DNA of 64,000 nucleotides from Hoplostethus atlanticus (taxonomy: Eukaryota; Chordata; Actinopteri; Trachichthyiformes; Trachichthyidae), in assembly GCA_034670405.1 (NCBI GenBank), contig JAXDDX010000010.1, positions 5,875,001 through 5,939,000 on the forward strand, read 5' to 3'. The notes beneath the pieces were generated by a model. The model ran no database searches and had not been told where the DNA came from. It saw nothing but the letters and a program-made list of their open reading frames with translations. Positions 11,981-59,330 of this stretch are shown here, piece after piece. Both the position numbers and the translations under genes were made by a program. The stretch's first letter is position 1, and the number at the start of each line of letters is the position of its first letter.

Positions 11981-14224
11981 CGCGTGCCCTGTTGGCTGTA
12001 CCGCTGAGTTTATGATGCAAACTAGTTCCTGTAACAACGCCACCACATGCTTTCCATTTGGCCTTTCTGATTACATTGCCATGGGTGAAGGATGACGCCC
12101 GCTGCCGAGTGGAGTCTCGTACGGCTCTGGATATATTCTCAGTTTGCAGGGTTTTGTTTTCAATTTGCGTTACAATGCATAAAAGGTAATAAAACGCAGG
12201 TCAGTGTTTTGGTAAATATCCCGGCTCCCTTGTGGTCGCGAGTCGAGGGATAGACGTAGGACAGCGCGGCTGCTGAATGATGTCATTTTCCATCACTTTT
12301 TCAGACTGGTGTAAAATTGCTTTGTCTGTCTTCGGGGAGCTTACGGGGTAATGTGTTGTCAAAGATATAAACACTGATAGGGCACGGGGAACAGAGACAG
12401 AATAGCAATCAGAGTTTTCTTTTTATTATCATTCTGAACATCGAGACAAGAGGTGTTGAGCGTCGCAAACTGTAAATGGTTCAGCCCCGTGTCATTGCAG
12501 ATAATGTTCAGCGCAGTTTAGACTTGATTTTAGAGGACACACAAGTGGCCCCAGATACAGCGACTGATAGGTTTACAGCAGGTTTTCAAATGTGTGTTTA
12601 TTTCTGTCTCGACTCCGCCGTCCTTCCCCTCAGTGTTCAGCGTTGTTTATACCACAATAAAGAGAGTGCACATTGAGCTGTGTGGGGCGACTGTAAATTC
12701 TCGATAGCCTACTTTGCGGTGCGCCATAAATATTGGCTGTCGCAGTGCTCGGTATTTCTCACAGTTGCTCACAACTAACTGGGGAGGAAATGGCATGCAG
12801 TCCAGGGGTGTTTAGCTGTGGAGAGCCTGGTATTTAGATACCGTGAGGAATGGGGTTAGCGTGGATTTGCCGCCGGCCTGCATCGGATGTCACATGTTCA
12901 CCAGGCTTGTCTGCGAGAGCGAGGTTGAGTGAGCAGGTTTAGCCTATTTGTCAGGAGAGCTATTTGCATGTCGCCTGCACCCCAACAAGGGGAGTTGTCA
13001 TCCCAGCTTTGCACACGACCTCGAGGCCTCTTCATGTGATAGTGGTGTTTGGCAATTAACTGGCCTTATTATAGCGCTAATGCTAGCCTCGCCGTGTATA
13101 TATTTGCACAGCGACTGCTCCTAAGCTAGCGTTCGTCGGCAGCGGGTTTCAATAATCGTGCGAGGCAAGTGGCTATTGCCACCTGGTTTATTCTAGTGTC
13201 AAAGCTGGTGGGGATGTGAGCCCCTCCGTTGAATGGACTTGATTGGATGTCTTGGCTTAGTCGTCGTCTCAGAGCCCACTTGAGAAGGTGGGTGTTAAGG
13301 AGCCGTATTTGATGTTCGCAGGTTTCAAGGAGGGCGATATAATGGTGTGTGTGGAGTTTGCCATCTGCCTGCCTCCCAGAATAACAGAAATAGGAGCTGT
13401 ACAGTTTCTATACTGAACTGAACTGATTGCCTTCAGCCTTGAGCACTATGACTGCTGGTTGATGTCTTTAGTGCTGTGGCGAGAGACACCACCACGAGCA
13501 TGGTGTTCGCCTTGACTTCCCTGTTTCTGACCCTTCCCACGTATGGGTTTAATTTGTGTTAAATCCACCCCTAACTAGAAGCAGGGTCCCCGCCTCAGTA
13601 AACTATCATTCCCGTGTTCTCTTGTTCATTTTACATGTCCTCAAGTTATTTCCAATCCTAATTAACTACCTTTGAAAGGAATCTGTGCAATAATTACCGC
13701 AAGGGGGTGGAACGGAAGCAATCACACTCTGCACAATTTATTCCTGACCACAGGGAAAACCCTACAGAACCACCCTCCGCTCCCCCCCCTGCCCCCCTAT
13801 TTTCTTTCCGCTGAGTATCACCTTCAGAAATTCATTTGTAGAAAGGAGCGACACAAACACTGAAGTTACTTCACAGACAAACACCTCTGCCAGGTTCTAG
13901 TTTAGTCGGGTTTATTTGCACAAATGATAAAAACCGCTGGGAAAAGAGAAACGAGAGAAGGAAATAAATACAAACTGTGTAGGTGAGACAAGAAAAAAAA
14001 CCCCAGAGGGAGAAAGAAATGACGAACAGACACATTAATGACATCAAAAGTCACCGAGGACGAGATTGGTACATAAACAACAAAATGTATAAATAGTGCG
14101 TAATCTAAATGAAATGAAATTGTGTGTGTGTGTTTCTGGGGGAAGGAAAACCCTTCGCTTCTTACAGTTTTCCTTCATGGGTGCAGGGATTTTTCAACTG
14201 GCTTCTGTTTTATTTCATCCTGTG

Positions 14225-14480
14225 TGATTATGCTTATGAGGCAGCAGTAGCCTAGAGGGAGATAGAGAAGGGGCGCCTGTTACTGAGAGGTTGCCAGTTC
14301 AAATCCCCGCACTGGCAAAGACGACCTGCGAGAAGAAACATTCCTCCGTCCCTCAACGACTGCTGCTGAAGCTGCCCCGGAGCGAGGTGTTCATCCTCCA
14401 CCTGCTCAGAAGCCTGTGGTTGTGCTGGGGAGCTCCAAGGTGTGAACGTGTGCACCTGTATGATGATTCTAGATAAATAC
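14225..14480 (+). repeat. tRNA-derived SINE
   Basis: It has an A-box-like TAGCCTAGAGG and a B-box-like AGTTCAAATCCC with tRNA-like spacing, followed by a non-tRNA body with GAGCTCCAAGGTGTGAA-type sequence and an AT-rich end. This is the usual layout of fish tRNA-derived SINEs. It is not a functional tRNA gene, because the acceptor stem is missing. Confidence 0.65.
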
Positions 14481-14954
14481 ATGTAAAAGAAATCCTGTCC
14501 TGCTTCATTCATCCAGGCGGTGTCGCTCTACTGTAGTTCTATTATGTGGTTGATGTCTGTAATCATAAGCTCTCATCACTCTGGCCTGGGGTCACTGATT
14601 GACCCTCTGGCCAGGCGCTCTGACAATACCTTAATGAACGAGTCAATTTTAAAACCCAGAGGAGGGGAAGGCTGATCTCTACCCAGCCCTGTGGAATAAA
14701 TTGGACTGACATCCAAACTCTGAGAAATAGATGATGCAAATGTCACAATTGATTAATTGATTTTGGCTGAATTGGCTAACGCGAACCTGCGAACTGCGCC
14801 TTACATGAACATATAACATTTGCAGGCAGTGCAGCCTTCCTTGCAATGTTATCTCCTTTATAAGTTGGTGTAGCAGTATCGCATCACTGTCATGTCGATG
14901 AAGGACATATTTGCAGGTGTTGTACCGTGCTGACTGAAAAGTAGAGTACACATA

Positions 14955-15412
14955 CAGTGGGGTCCAAAGGTCTGAGTCCACTATCAACAACCGTTAGTTT
15001 TTACTAAATGATGAAAACAAAGATTTTGTTTTACTCAGTTGATACTTCTTATTCAAGAATACATTATTCAGACCTGATACAAATCAAATTTGTTAGACCT
15101 CTGAGAAATGCTCGTATGAAATTGAAACATATCTGAATATCTTGTTCACACCATTGGAAAGGTCAAATATTTCATTCAAATGTATGCTCCTAATACATAG
15201 TGTAAATAGTTTTGGTCTTTTAACAACTAAATAAGTGAATATGGTCCTCTGCATTATTATCGCTACTACTTTGAAAACTTGACTTTGGTTTAAAAAAACA
15301 TTTTATTATTAAAATTGTGTTATCTTGTTTGGAGAAATATCATTTGACCTTTTGAGTTTTTGGGAAATGATGAAACAAAGGAGTTCTTGGTAGTGGATTT
15401 TGGACTGCACTG
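14955..15412. mobile_element. Tc1/mariner-type MITE, 458 bp
   Basis: It begins CAGTGGGGTCCAAA and ends TTTGGACTGCACTG, an imperfect terminal inverted repeat of 14 bp. It is flanked on both sides by TA (14953-14954 and 15413-15414), the target duplication of Tc1/mariner. The interior is AT-rich with no transposase frame, so it is non-autonomous. Confidence 0.85.
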
Positions 15413-16010
15413 TATAAGAATAAAAACAGTAGAAAACAAGAGGGATCATGAACTAGATCCCTTGTTACCACAACAGTTGGCATGGTTACCAATACACTGC
15501 TTCATGGGCCTGATTCAGAATGCATAGTGGCTCTCATGTGGATTCAGATCTGATGATGGTGCATGAAGATGGCAACTTGTTCTTGAGACGTTAATTGGAT
15601 AAAACATTCAAATTGAAATCAAATGTAAAAATCTAGACTAAAGACTAAAGATTTAGGCTCTGTACCAATAACTGCTTTCTACTCTACTCAACCACAAGCT
15701 ACTCTCCAGTTTCATTGCTTGTTGAAACTTGGAGCAAACCAATTGAACGTTCATTAGTTATTGTCTTTCTCTATTTATATTTCTTGTCCTTGGTGCCCTG
15801 ATGGTCACATGCGTACAGTCAATGGAAACCCTGTAACAAGATAAACACTGTCCTTGATCATGTGTTGTGTGTAGGGTATAGAGCAGTAGATATAGATATA
15901 GATATGTGTTCTTTGGTGCATCAGGAGACAAGAGGCTGAGATATTCCCATAACATAGCATAACATAAATCCACATTACACCCTGTGGTCAGGATGGAAAC
16001 GACACATTAC

Positions 16011-16723
16011 CTGGAGTAACACGGAGGGTTGTCAGCTGAAGTAACCTGTTAGCTGGAATAACAGAGTAACATGGAGGGATGTCAGCTGAAGTAACCTGTT
16101 AGCTGGAGTAACAGAGTAACCTGTTAGCTGGAGTAACAGAGTAACATGGAGGGATGTCAGCTGAAGTAACCTGTTAGCTGGAGTAACAGAGTAACACGGA
16201 GGGATGTCAGCTGAAGTAACCTGTTAGCTGGAGTAACAGAGTAACAAGGTGTCAGCTGAAGTAACCTGTTAGCTGGAGTAACAGAGTAACAAGGTGTCAG
16301 CTGAAGTAACCTGTTAGCTGGAGTAACAGAGTAACACGGTGTCAGCTGAAGTAACCTGTTAGCTGGAGTAACAGAGTAACATGGAGGGATGTCAGCTGAA
16401 GTAACCTGTTAGCTGGAGTAACAGAGTAACATGGAGGGATGTCAGCTGAAGTAACCTGTTAGCTGGAGTAACAGAGTAACCTGTTAGCTGGAGTAACAGA
16501 GTAACACGGAGGGATGTCAGCTGAAGTAACCTGTTAGCTGGAGTAACAGAGTAACATGGAGGGGTGTCAGCTGAAGTAACCTGTTAGCTGGAGTAACAGA
16601 GTAACATGGAGGGGTGTCAGCTGAAGTAACCTGTTAGCTGGAGTAACAGAGTAACATGGAGGGATGTCAGCTGAAGTAACCTGTTAGCTGGAGTAACAGA
16701 GTAACACGGAGGGGTGTCAGCTG
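16011..16723. repeat. 50-bp minisatellite, 15 copies, 713 bp
   Basis: Fifteen occurrences of CTGTTAGCTGGA with unit lengths of 50 bp (full), 45 bp (lacking GAGGGAT-type bases, three in a row at 16240-16375) and 25 bp (two, at 16120 and 16480). Each full unit contains GTCAGCTGAAG, an E-box-like CAGCTG. Units differ at only one to three positions (ATGG/ACGG, GGGATG/GGGGTG), so homogenisation is recent. It has no coding frame. Confidence 0.95.
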
Positions 16724-17300
16724 TGTGATCTGGCTCTGCACATCATCTTCAAAAGACGGCACACGTCAGTGATCTAAGCCCTTTCCATGAGGAAGCGCTG
16801 GATGCACTGGCCGTCTGTAAAGCTCAGCACATTTAAATGATTTCTTGGCTCCCTCTGTGCAACCTGGTAGTGCAGTCGCCTTTGATGATCCCTCAAAAAT
16901 TCAATCAACTTGTGTGTGAGATGTGTATGAGTGCGGGAATAAGGCGAGAGAGGAAGCTGTCTGTGCGTAAAAGTGCATTCCAAGCATTCAGTGCATTTGG
17001 TGGACTGAGATCATTCTTATTTTTTATTGTTTAGTTCATTTTCATGATACTGGTTATTGCTTCATGTTTTGCGACTCAACAATTCATGTCCTACTTGATG
17101 TCTTTGGTGTTTATTAGTATGCAGATTTATTGTTTATCATGAAACCAGTGGGAGTGCTGACATATTGCAGGGTTTTGGGAAAGGGTATTATTCATCACCT
17201 CACAGTCTTGCCTTGCAGGAGGCCAATACCCGTAGTAATTCCACAGTTGGTATTGACAGAGTCTAAAAACCAACGTAAAGCGAGACCGTACAGTGCTTAA

Positions 17301-17943
17301 AGGGGAATTCCGGTATTTTTAAACTTGGGCTCGATTTGTACAAATTCGTCATTTATACCGCAAAAAAGCTACAAAAAGATTTGGAATTGCTCCTGTAGAT
17401 CGCCTCAGTCGGCAGTCGCAAAACGGGCTGCTATGGCTGTAACATAATCTTTTGGGGCAAGTGCACCGATCAAAGTACGTCCACTAAAAGTGCTTGTTTT
17501 TGCCACTGACAGGCTCAGATTGTTATTCGTGTGTGTCTGACAACATTACGGAAAGGATCGCTACAGAGATAGACCTTTTTTTAACCAGAAACCTTTGTTT
17601 AACCTCTTCCTGCAACAACTCACCTCATCTTTCAGATTTCAGAGTGAGACTTCTCCTTGAGCGAGACTTCTGTTTCTGGTTAAAAAGAGGTCTATCTCTG
17701 TAGCGATCCTTTCCGTAATGTTGTCAGACACTTGTCAGACACACTAATAACAATCTGAGCCTGTCAGTGGTAAAAACAAGCACTTGCCCCAACAGATTAC
17801 GTTGCAGCCATAGCAGCCGGTTTCGGGACTGCCGACTGAGGCGATCTACCGGAGTAATTCCAAAACCTTTTGTACCTATTTTGCGGTATAAATGACAAAT
17901 TTGTACACATAGAGCCCAGGTTTAAAAATACCGGAATTCCCCT
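17301..17943. mobile_element. Foldback/MITE element, 643 bp, TTAA target sites
   Basis: The left arm (17301-17600) and right arm (17645-17943) are inverted copies of each other over about 300 bp, with only about 45 bp between them. The ends are AGGGGAATTCCGGTATTTTT and its complement. TTAA flanks both ends (17297-17300 and 17944-17947), as for piggyBac-type insertions. No transposase is present. Confidence 0.85.
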
Positions 17944-20064
17944 TTAAGTCGAGGTCTGAATCGAGCCCTATGGGAATTATCAGCACCGTTGAAATGGGTC
18001 TTTGACCAGTCAGATTGCTTGGTTGAAATTACCCGTTGTATGAACCACATTATTATTGTGAAAGTTGTGGAGTGGATGGGAGGTAAAAAGAAAGGAAATG
18101 GAGGAAAGTTGTCTCATTTCATTTTTCACTTTTCTTGAATAAATCAAAGTTGGTTTAATAGAGAGGAACTTTGCTCTCAGATAGGCGTTCCAGGGGAAAT
18201 GTGCTGTCCTGAATCCCATTCAGAGCGCAGGCAGTGTCTGAGATGATAAAAACCCTCTCAGAGACCGTTGGGCCTTTTCATCACTCAGGTAACGTAAATG
18301 CAATTTTTAGAGTTTTCTCAAGTCAAGAAGCCCAATCTCCCTTCACTCTTCAGAAAAGGTTTTGCAGTTTTTTAGCGCTGAGAAATGTGGTTTGGAGAGA
18401 GGCCATCGATCTGGCTCTGGCATATGATCAGATGAGCTTTTATTGCATTTCATGTTGTATTAAAAGGCAGACCATAATACTAGGATCGTTTGAGGTATCT
18501 TTCTCCATTCTATAAAGACTTTTACCCATGATTCATCATGACACTCAGTGGGATGATTTTATTTCAGGTGACCAAATATGTCCTGACTTTTGAAGTGGGA
18601 TTCTCTAGTGTACAGCACAATATAAACTTCTTTGGAAGCAGAAGTTTCGAGCGGCGTGCCCGTCGTCCCCAGCAGTTGCTATGTTGTGGCTTGGTGAAAA
18701 TACAAACTTTGAAAGTAAGCCGGCTGCGGTGCACATCCCTACGATAACGCAGCCGTCGAGGTAGGATATCCCTGCATACTTGCAAGCAACACGCTCACAA
18801 GCACAAACCATGCATCAGAATTCCTGCTCACGTGTCATGTTGTCATTTCTGCCTCCTGTATTCCTGTTTGAAGCTGCGGTTGAACTATCTGCAGCGGCTG
18901 AGGGGCTATAATTTGATATGACTGGATCTAGATTATTATTTACCGTGTTGTCAAGGTGAGGGAGAGACTCAACTTTGTGCGTAAATAGATTCGCTGTCAC
19001 TGCTCCAGTAAATCAGCAGCTGTTGACCCACAACTCTTGCTTCCTTCCCTCACTCTCTCCCTCCATCCCTCCCCCCTATGAAGATTGTGGCTGTCAGAGC
19101 ACTGTGTTGATTTTGACACACTAATGATAGGACAGGATCCTGGATTGCCTTGTCTGACAGTAAAACATGTCCTGTCAGGGGCTTCTCTGAAGTTTGATTA
19201 AAGAAAGCGACTGACTAAAGTACATGCCGGCTAATGAGAGGGATGTGATGTTGTGACACACAGGACCTCAACACCCATGATTCAGACTGACCTAATAAAA
19301 TCACTGCACTGACTACCTTTATTGATAATGCTTGAAGCTTATATTGGTATTTTGATTGGGTGAGTATTGTTTTATTTGAGACTAAAATATGAATAAATGG
19401 ATGCATGTATAGATAGATGAATGAACCAACAAAGAAACAAATGATTGAATGACGGATGTGTAATACTACATATGTAGCCTATTCTACTTTGGATTGTAAA
19501 GCACAGCTTGACAAATTCAATCTATGGGTTTGGCTTATGGTGCAGAAAGCATAGGCCCTACCCCCTTAAAACAGCAAATGTATACATCCACTGTACATAT
19601 ACAGATATGTATCAAATAGATCTGCTTAGTGTACATATGTGTATGTGCATGTAAGAAAATCCACACTTATACTCTGGTGAGGTTATAGTTTAAATAAAAT
19701 AAAGCATTTACATGGTTGGAAGTAATGCAGTTTCCCCTAACAACCAGTCAGGTTAGTCAGCTTGCTGCCATCTCCACATCAGGCCAAAAACGTTGCAACA
19801 TTTTGTCGGATTTGTGTGATGCTCTTGCAGAACACCTAGATGCAGGCAGTGTTCTTGTCAGTGTCAGCTGAAACAAGCAGATCCATAAATGTGTTCACGC
19901 AACACATGAACCTGGCCTTACAGATCATTCATATTGTATTTAATTGATGACATTTTAATATCAATCAACAGTAAAACAAGCCTGTAACTGTAACTCCACT
20001 TTTACTCCACTTGTTTTACACTTACACTTGAAAAATAACTGATTTTTCCTCTGTGTCCCTCCAG

Positions 20065-53896
<33,832 letters not shown>

Positions 53897-54510
53897 CACT
53901 GGTCCAGTATGGCCTGTTCCTCGCCAGACAGACAGACAGGGACAGACAGACTGACCAACACGAAACCAGGAATAACCAAACCAACCTGCTCCACTGTCGA
54001 AAAAACACCTACATGTTTGGGAAGGACTTAAGTGCCTGCAACACTTTTGGATATACTGGATAAAAAGTATTCGAAAACACGCACTTTTACATTTTGTTTA
54101 CTTACATATAAGATGTATAGGTTTGAAGAAGACCATTTTTCTCAAAAACTGCAAAAAATACACTAAAAATGGAGACAAAAAGGGAAGTAATGTGGACTGG
54201 CGATAGGGAGATGGCGGCGGTCTGCTTGTGGTACGGAGGCAACGCAGCAGAGGGAAAATCTATCCTGGGTTTGGTTTTATGAATATATATATAGAAATAT
54301 TACATATATTTTATATTTATTTCTTTTTTTGTCAAGGTGTTGAAGGGTCTGCCATGTCTGTTGCTAAGGGCCACATTTGAAGACGTCATCGACAAACTAC
54401 TAGCAGGGACTTGACGATGGAAGCCTTACTGCACTCTGATTGGCTGACACTGACCTCTTAACGGCAAACGCCCATTTCTGTGGAATAAACACTGGATGGT
54501 TGAGAAGGAA
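53897..54510 (+). other. ntrk3: Probable ntrk3 3' UTR (minimum extent)
   Basis: This AT-rich non-coding sequence runs directly from the stop codon. It begins with CAGACAGA-type repeats and includes an AU-rich stretch at about 54270-54330. I end it just after the first canonical AATAAA. Mammalian NTRK3 transcripts can use longer 3' UTRs, and the AT-rich sequence at 54540-54700 could be part of one, so the end is a minimum and an inference. Confidence 0.45.
54484..54489 (+). promoter_or_regulatory. Candidate poly(A) signal AATAAA for ntrk3
   Basis: A canonical hexamer lies 588 bp after the stop. It is the first AATAAA downstream of the coding region on this strand. A T-rich downstream element is weak, so a distal site may be used instead. 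Confidence 0.4.
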
Positions 54511-56556
54511 GGCTCTGTAGAGGAACTACCCAATCAGACAAGCGACAAATCTATTTTAATTTAAAAAAAAAAAGTGTACATATTGTAAATTTCTATGTGT
54601 CAAAATTATGTTAACTTATTTTTTCGGAGGTTATTTTGGTTCCTTTCTGACTGTGAGTACATGAACTGGGTGGTTAAAGTATAATTCTGTGATATTTGTT
54701 TTCATCCTGATCTAGAGAAGGTTTCTTTTGGGATCTCGGTGCCGGTAAGTTGTCCACTCGGTGAATGACAGTAAATGGTTCACAGGCTTGTTGGCACAGA
54801 GACTTTGGAGAAGGGGGAAAGACTCAAGATGACATTTTACCGAGAGGTAATGAAACCTTATATTAACTTTCCAGTTAATTTGCTTTTTATGGCTAGAATA
54901 ATGCGTTGATAAGTAATATCTCTCACCCCACCCCGGGCCCGCCCCCCAAACACACATACACGCTTTGAGAAACTGTTCTGTCATATTCATGCTTTTTGGT
55001 GTGAAACTGCTTTTCCACTCTAAAGAAAACATTTTTGTAACAGAGTGTAAATCATGATTTGTAGTCACATAGCGGACGCAGGCGTAACTCAAGGCATTCT
55101 AGATCAGGACCATCAGGATTCAGCATAGTGGCTTCCTTATTCTCATCATACTGAAAAGAACAAAATGAAAATATGATTATATTTTTTTCATCAATACTGT
55201 GCGTGACTCACCGGTGGTTTTATAATCTCTTGTTATGACCAGACAGGAAGCCACTGGAGCAGGTAGATCCTTGTGTTAGTTAAGTTATGGACGGTGCATC
55301 AAAACTATTTACTGAAGTGGACAAACTAATTCCCTGGTATGTTTTCTCTATTTTGATCATTATCTAACGAACCGGAGAACATCAAGAGTTTTGTTGCAAA
55401 ATGAAAAACATGACCCTTACTTTTCCAAATTCTTCATAGCAAGAAACTAAGCCCAGTGATGTTGCAGGTAACTTTAGTCTTTGGTTGACAAAATGAGAAC
55501 ACTTTTACGGACTGAATCCTGCAGAACTTTGACATATTGAAAGATGAACCTCAGGCAATGATTTCTTTTCTGGATATACAGTATAGCATTTTGAGTTGAA
55601 CTCTTCACATCATGATCTCGACATGGATTCACACGTAGTACCACAGTGTTGTCTCTGTAAATCATTAATGAGTGTTGTGTATGAAAGGCAGGGTCACATC
55701 CCATGAGTTACCCACAGCATTGAATTTTTGTGTATTCTCTCGTGGTAAAGATAAACGCTTAAAGACATTACGACACCGACCGTGAGCATTTGCAGGGTAT
55801 TGTAATCCATTCATGGTGAGCTGAATATTGTTTTAAAGTTTAATTGTTTTTTTTCTTGGATGAACTAACTGAACACTCTTTTTGAAGCAAAGTTGGCATA
55901 TTATCATGTACACATGTTACAGAATATAAAAATGTGGTATAACAATTGCAGTATATAAAATACTGGTATTCAATGATAGATCTTTGTATTAATGTGACTC
56001 TCTTAAGAAAATGTCTTCAAACAATCAGACGATCTCCTTTTCCACTTTGTCCTGTCTTATAAAGATGTGTGAGTTTGAGAAACCCCCTGTCTTTATCGAA
56101 ATCTCTTGCTCATAGAAAGCTGAACAGCAGTGGTTTGGTTTGCATCTGTGGGATCCGCTATTGATCCCTCAGTGGAAGAAGTTACCTCTTAGCTCCTACA
56201 CTGGGAGGTCAAAGGTCAGTCAGGGTCAGCTACAGAGCAGCACCCCTGGACACTTAAGGTGAAGTGAATGGGAACTTCTAATTACAGGGCCACTGTTTGA
56301 AATAGTATACAATATACAGCAATGCTCCATGTATGAGTTTGCAATGCTATGAGCATCTATGCAGTCAGTTCAGGCCTCAACCAGCTAGTGGACTGAAATC
56401 AGAGACTGCTTTATTGCTTTACTGGCCACTGATGTACAAAAGGGATAGATGCACCCTCTGTTCTCTGTTTTGTTGGTTTCCACAGTGCAGCTCAAACAAT
56501 TGTCTGTGTCCCTGCAGCCTTGATACCATAGTTTGTTCCATTTTGGGTATTCAAGT

Positions 56557-56626
56557 CACTAGCCTGTAGTCAGCTCCACCAATCACCAGTCACCTAACAC
56601 TAGCCTGTAGTCAGCTCCACCAATCA
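56557..56626. repeat. Short tandem duplication, 41-bp unit
   Basis: CACTAGCCTGTAGTCAGCTC followed by CACCAATCA occurs at 56557 and again at 56598. Confidence 0.9.
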
Positions 56627-56939
56627 GAAGTAATGTATTAATAGCAGAGCCAATCAGCTGGTCAAGATAGCAGTGCAGTGGTGGATTATGGTCTACCGTC
56701 TGATTTTGGACAATTATATTATTGAATTGAACCCCAAAAGTATAAAAGCTATATATGGTATAAAAATATAAAGGTGACGGACTCAGTAATTCACTAATTC
56801 ACCAGAACTTTTAGCCTCCAACACACAAGTACAACACACGTTACAGAAGCATGAGCTAATGCAGAGGGTGGACTTACCTGTATTCCCCATACCTCTACCT
56901 CTGGCCTGATGGAGCAGAGAGCAGGAGGCAGGGGACAAT

Positions 56940-57070
56940 TTCTTTTAACCTTTATTCATCCAGGGAAGGTTGTCGGAGCTGCTCACATTCATACTGGAAC
57001 AGTTGCTGGTTAAGTGCCTTGCTCAAGGACACATCAGCGGTGGCTATTGAGGGAGGGCAGAGTGTCTCTT
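56940..57070 (+). repeat. Fish dispersed repeat, second copy
   Basis: AACCTTTATTCATCCAGGG, GGTTAAGTGCCTTGCTCAAG and TATTGAGGGAGGGCAGAG. It partners the copy at 3240-3430. Confidence 0.6.
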
Positions 57071-59194
57071 GACAATGAACTTACAGTTATTTTATGTGAA
57101 GCCGCACCATGATTTTTAATTTATTTAATTGACAATAGCTGTGAACTTGACAGACTTCCCAGCGTCACACTGACATTGATACAGACACATTATACTCTAC
57201 CCTCTATCTACCTTGAGGCTAGTGCCCACATATCGTACTGCATCCATTATTGTTCTGCCTCTCCTCTTACAAACAATAGGAAATGGAGACGCAGGCGGCG
57301 CTGTGGGATATGTTGAGGATGTTATGACGGTGGTACTGTAATTGTTTACTGATTTGGCATCCCTCCAAAAGAGTTCAGGTACTTCATCAACGGAGGCTGT
57401 TCTGGTGGCTCATGGTCGCTCTATCGAGACACATTATGTGGGTGTTTATTTTATTTTGGTAATTAGCTGTAGGTGTTTTCATTGCGTATCAAAGGTCTAC
57501 TCTTCTGAAGATGTCAAAAGCTGTTATGGAGGCGTTATGTAGACTTTGGTTGCTCATGATCAGCTTGACGATGATTTAAGTTTGTGTTTTTACTGCGTAC
57601 CAAACACTGCACTGTCAATCACAAATGAAAAATCCGAAAAAGCTGAAATACTTTATTTTCTGAAAGCCGAGGTGAACGGTATTTTCAAGTAGGAAGCTGG
57701 TATCTATGGTCTTTCCCATGTAACATGAATGCAGCAAAGACCCTCTGCTGAGAGTAAAAAACATGAGTATGTTTTTCAGGCAGATGGCTTCTCGGTATTA
57801 AGTGTTGCGAACTGCCAAGCAATTTGGGCGACAACACAAACATTTACAGAAAAAGCATAATTTCTAAATCGCTCTAAAAAGTGCATTCACCTTGAAGTCT
57901 TTCACCCAAAGTATCTGTGACTCATCCCCCATTTGAGGCTTTTAAAAACACCAAGGAAATGATTCACACTCTCTACTGGAGATGGTCTGTCTTACTTCGT
58001 CGAAAATAATTTGCAGCGGTGTTCCTCCGTGTCAGCTCGCCGTGGATAAGCAGGTATTGAATGTGATTGATGACTTGGGAGACATTACACAAGGACGGGA
58101 AGTGGAGGCTGAGGGTTTTTCTGCATCGTTGATGCAGAGATGAGGAGGCAAGCTTATTTGCGAGGATGAGGTGGGGAGGAACAAAAAGAGCAGCTACACC
58201 GAGGAGATGCTTGTTATATAACGAAACGCCTTGCTATTTTCTTACCTGCAGACATGAAAGCAAATGTACTGACCTTGAATACAAAATTTGCCGCTGCTAT
58301 TCAATCAAGGACGGTACCTTCCTGGTGATAAGTTGAGAAATCATAAGCTTCCTGTTCCACCTCAACGCATTCTCTGGTGCCATCACGCTGTAAACAGTGT
58401 TTTTGTCGAGCACCTGAATCAAAAGCTGCCTTCTCACCACACAGGAAGAATGCCTCTGACTAATCCCCCAAGCCATTCTCATCAAATGTGATTGAATTGA
58501 GCCTTCAGTCCCCAGAAGACGGGCTAACCTTGCCTATTTTCTATTTCTGCATCTTCCTTTTCTCTGAACAACAAGGTGTTTCTGAAAAAAAAAGGAGACC
58601 TGTTAACTGTTTACCCCTTCAAATATGCACATCGTCTCCCCAGTGGGTGTACATTTGAAACATGAAAGGCTCTGAACAAAATGGAAAATTTTCACTCCAT
58701 TTGCCATGCAGCCAATCAGTGCGCAGTGACCCAGATAAGGAGTGTTATATTGATGATGACAGCAATAAAGATGTATTTTCACCACAAGCCTTCCCGCTAA
58801 TTAGGCTGATTTGTGGAGAAAATGAATTTTGACAAAATGTGGAAGGTGGTGTGCTAGGAGGATTAAACAAGAGAGAGTGTGACAGGAGGGGGGAAATGAG
58901 ATTCAGAAGGTTTTGTGGGTTAAGTGACTCCACTGTTGGAGAATGGGTGGAAATTACCACTGAAATGAGATTTCGTGGCTTCAGGTGCCTCCTAAATATG
59001 ATGGTTGGTCGAGGTAATTGTTCAGGGTCAAGTGGGTGGCACTCCTAGACGACGGTTTGGCTGTTTTTGTATCTGAATGAGCCCCTGCAATTCAGACTAG
59101 CTATAGTTTGTGCAACGCTAAGTATAGTGTCTTCTTCCTGCCTGTGAATTCTATAATATCGATTGATATCCTCACTGTAACTAAAGGTTTTGGG

Positions 59195-59330
59195 GTGGTG
59201 GAAGCCTGTCGAGGTGCCCTTGAGCAAGGTACTTGGTGGCCAACAGAGAATACTGTGGCTGTACTGGGCAGCTCCCAGTATGAATATGTGGAGTTGCATG
59301 AAGGTGAAGCAGAAAAAGACAAAATCGCAA
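59195..59330 (+). repeat. SINE body fragment
   Basis: TTGAGCAAGGTACTTGG, TACTGGGCAGCTCCCAGTATG and a following GTGGAG match the body at 34560-34735. Confidence 0.55.

Larger units (their letters stand above)
1..20064. other. Upstream ntrk3 intron or 5' flank; no coding exon recognised
   Basis: I looked for the TrkC transmembrane and second Ig-like exons on the + strand and did not find them. Open frames here are short, lack splice context, or are built from microsatellites. The region begins with a purine-rich GA tract (1-100). It contains the repeats listed separately. Stretches at 1900-2250, 4780-5930 and 11740-13400 look unique and moderately GC-rich. The stretch at 18000-19900 is plain AT-rich unique sequence with nothing recognisable. 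Confidence 0.6.

Noticed and set aside
16011-16723. CRISPR-like array
   Set aside because: The repeats are contiguous 50-bp units with no unique spacers, and the DNA is vertebrate. It is a minisatellite.
18538-18747. Possible exon after TTTATTTCAG at 18556-18565
   Set aside because: The following frame matches nothing in TrkC or another family I know, and no donor in a sensible phase follows.
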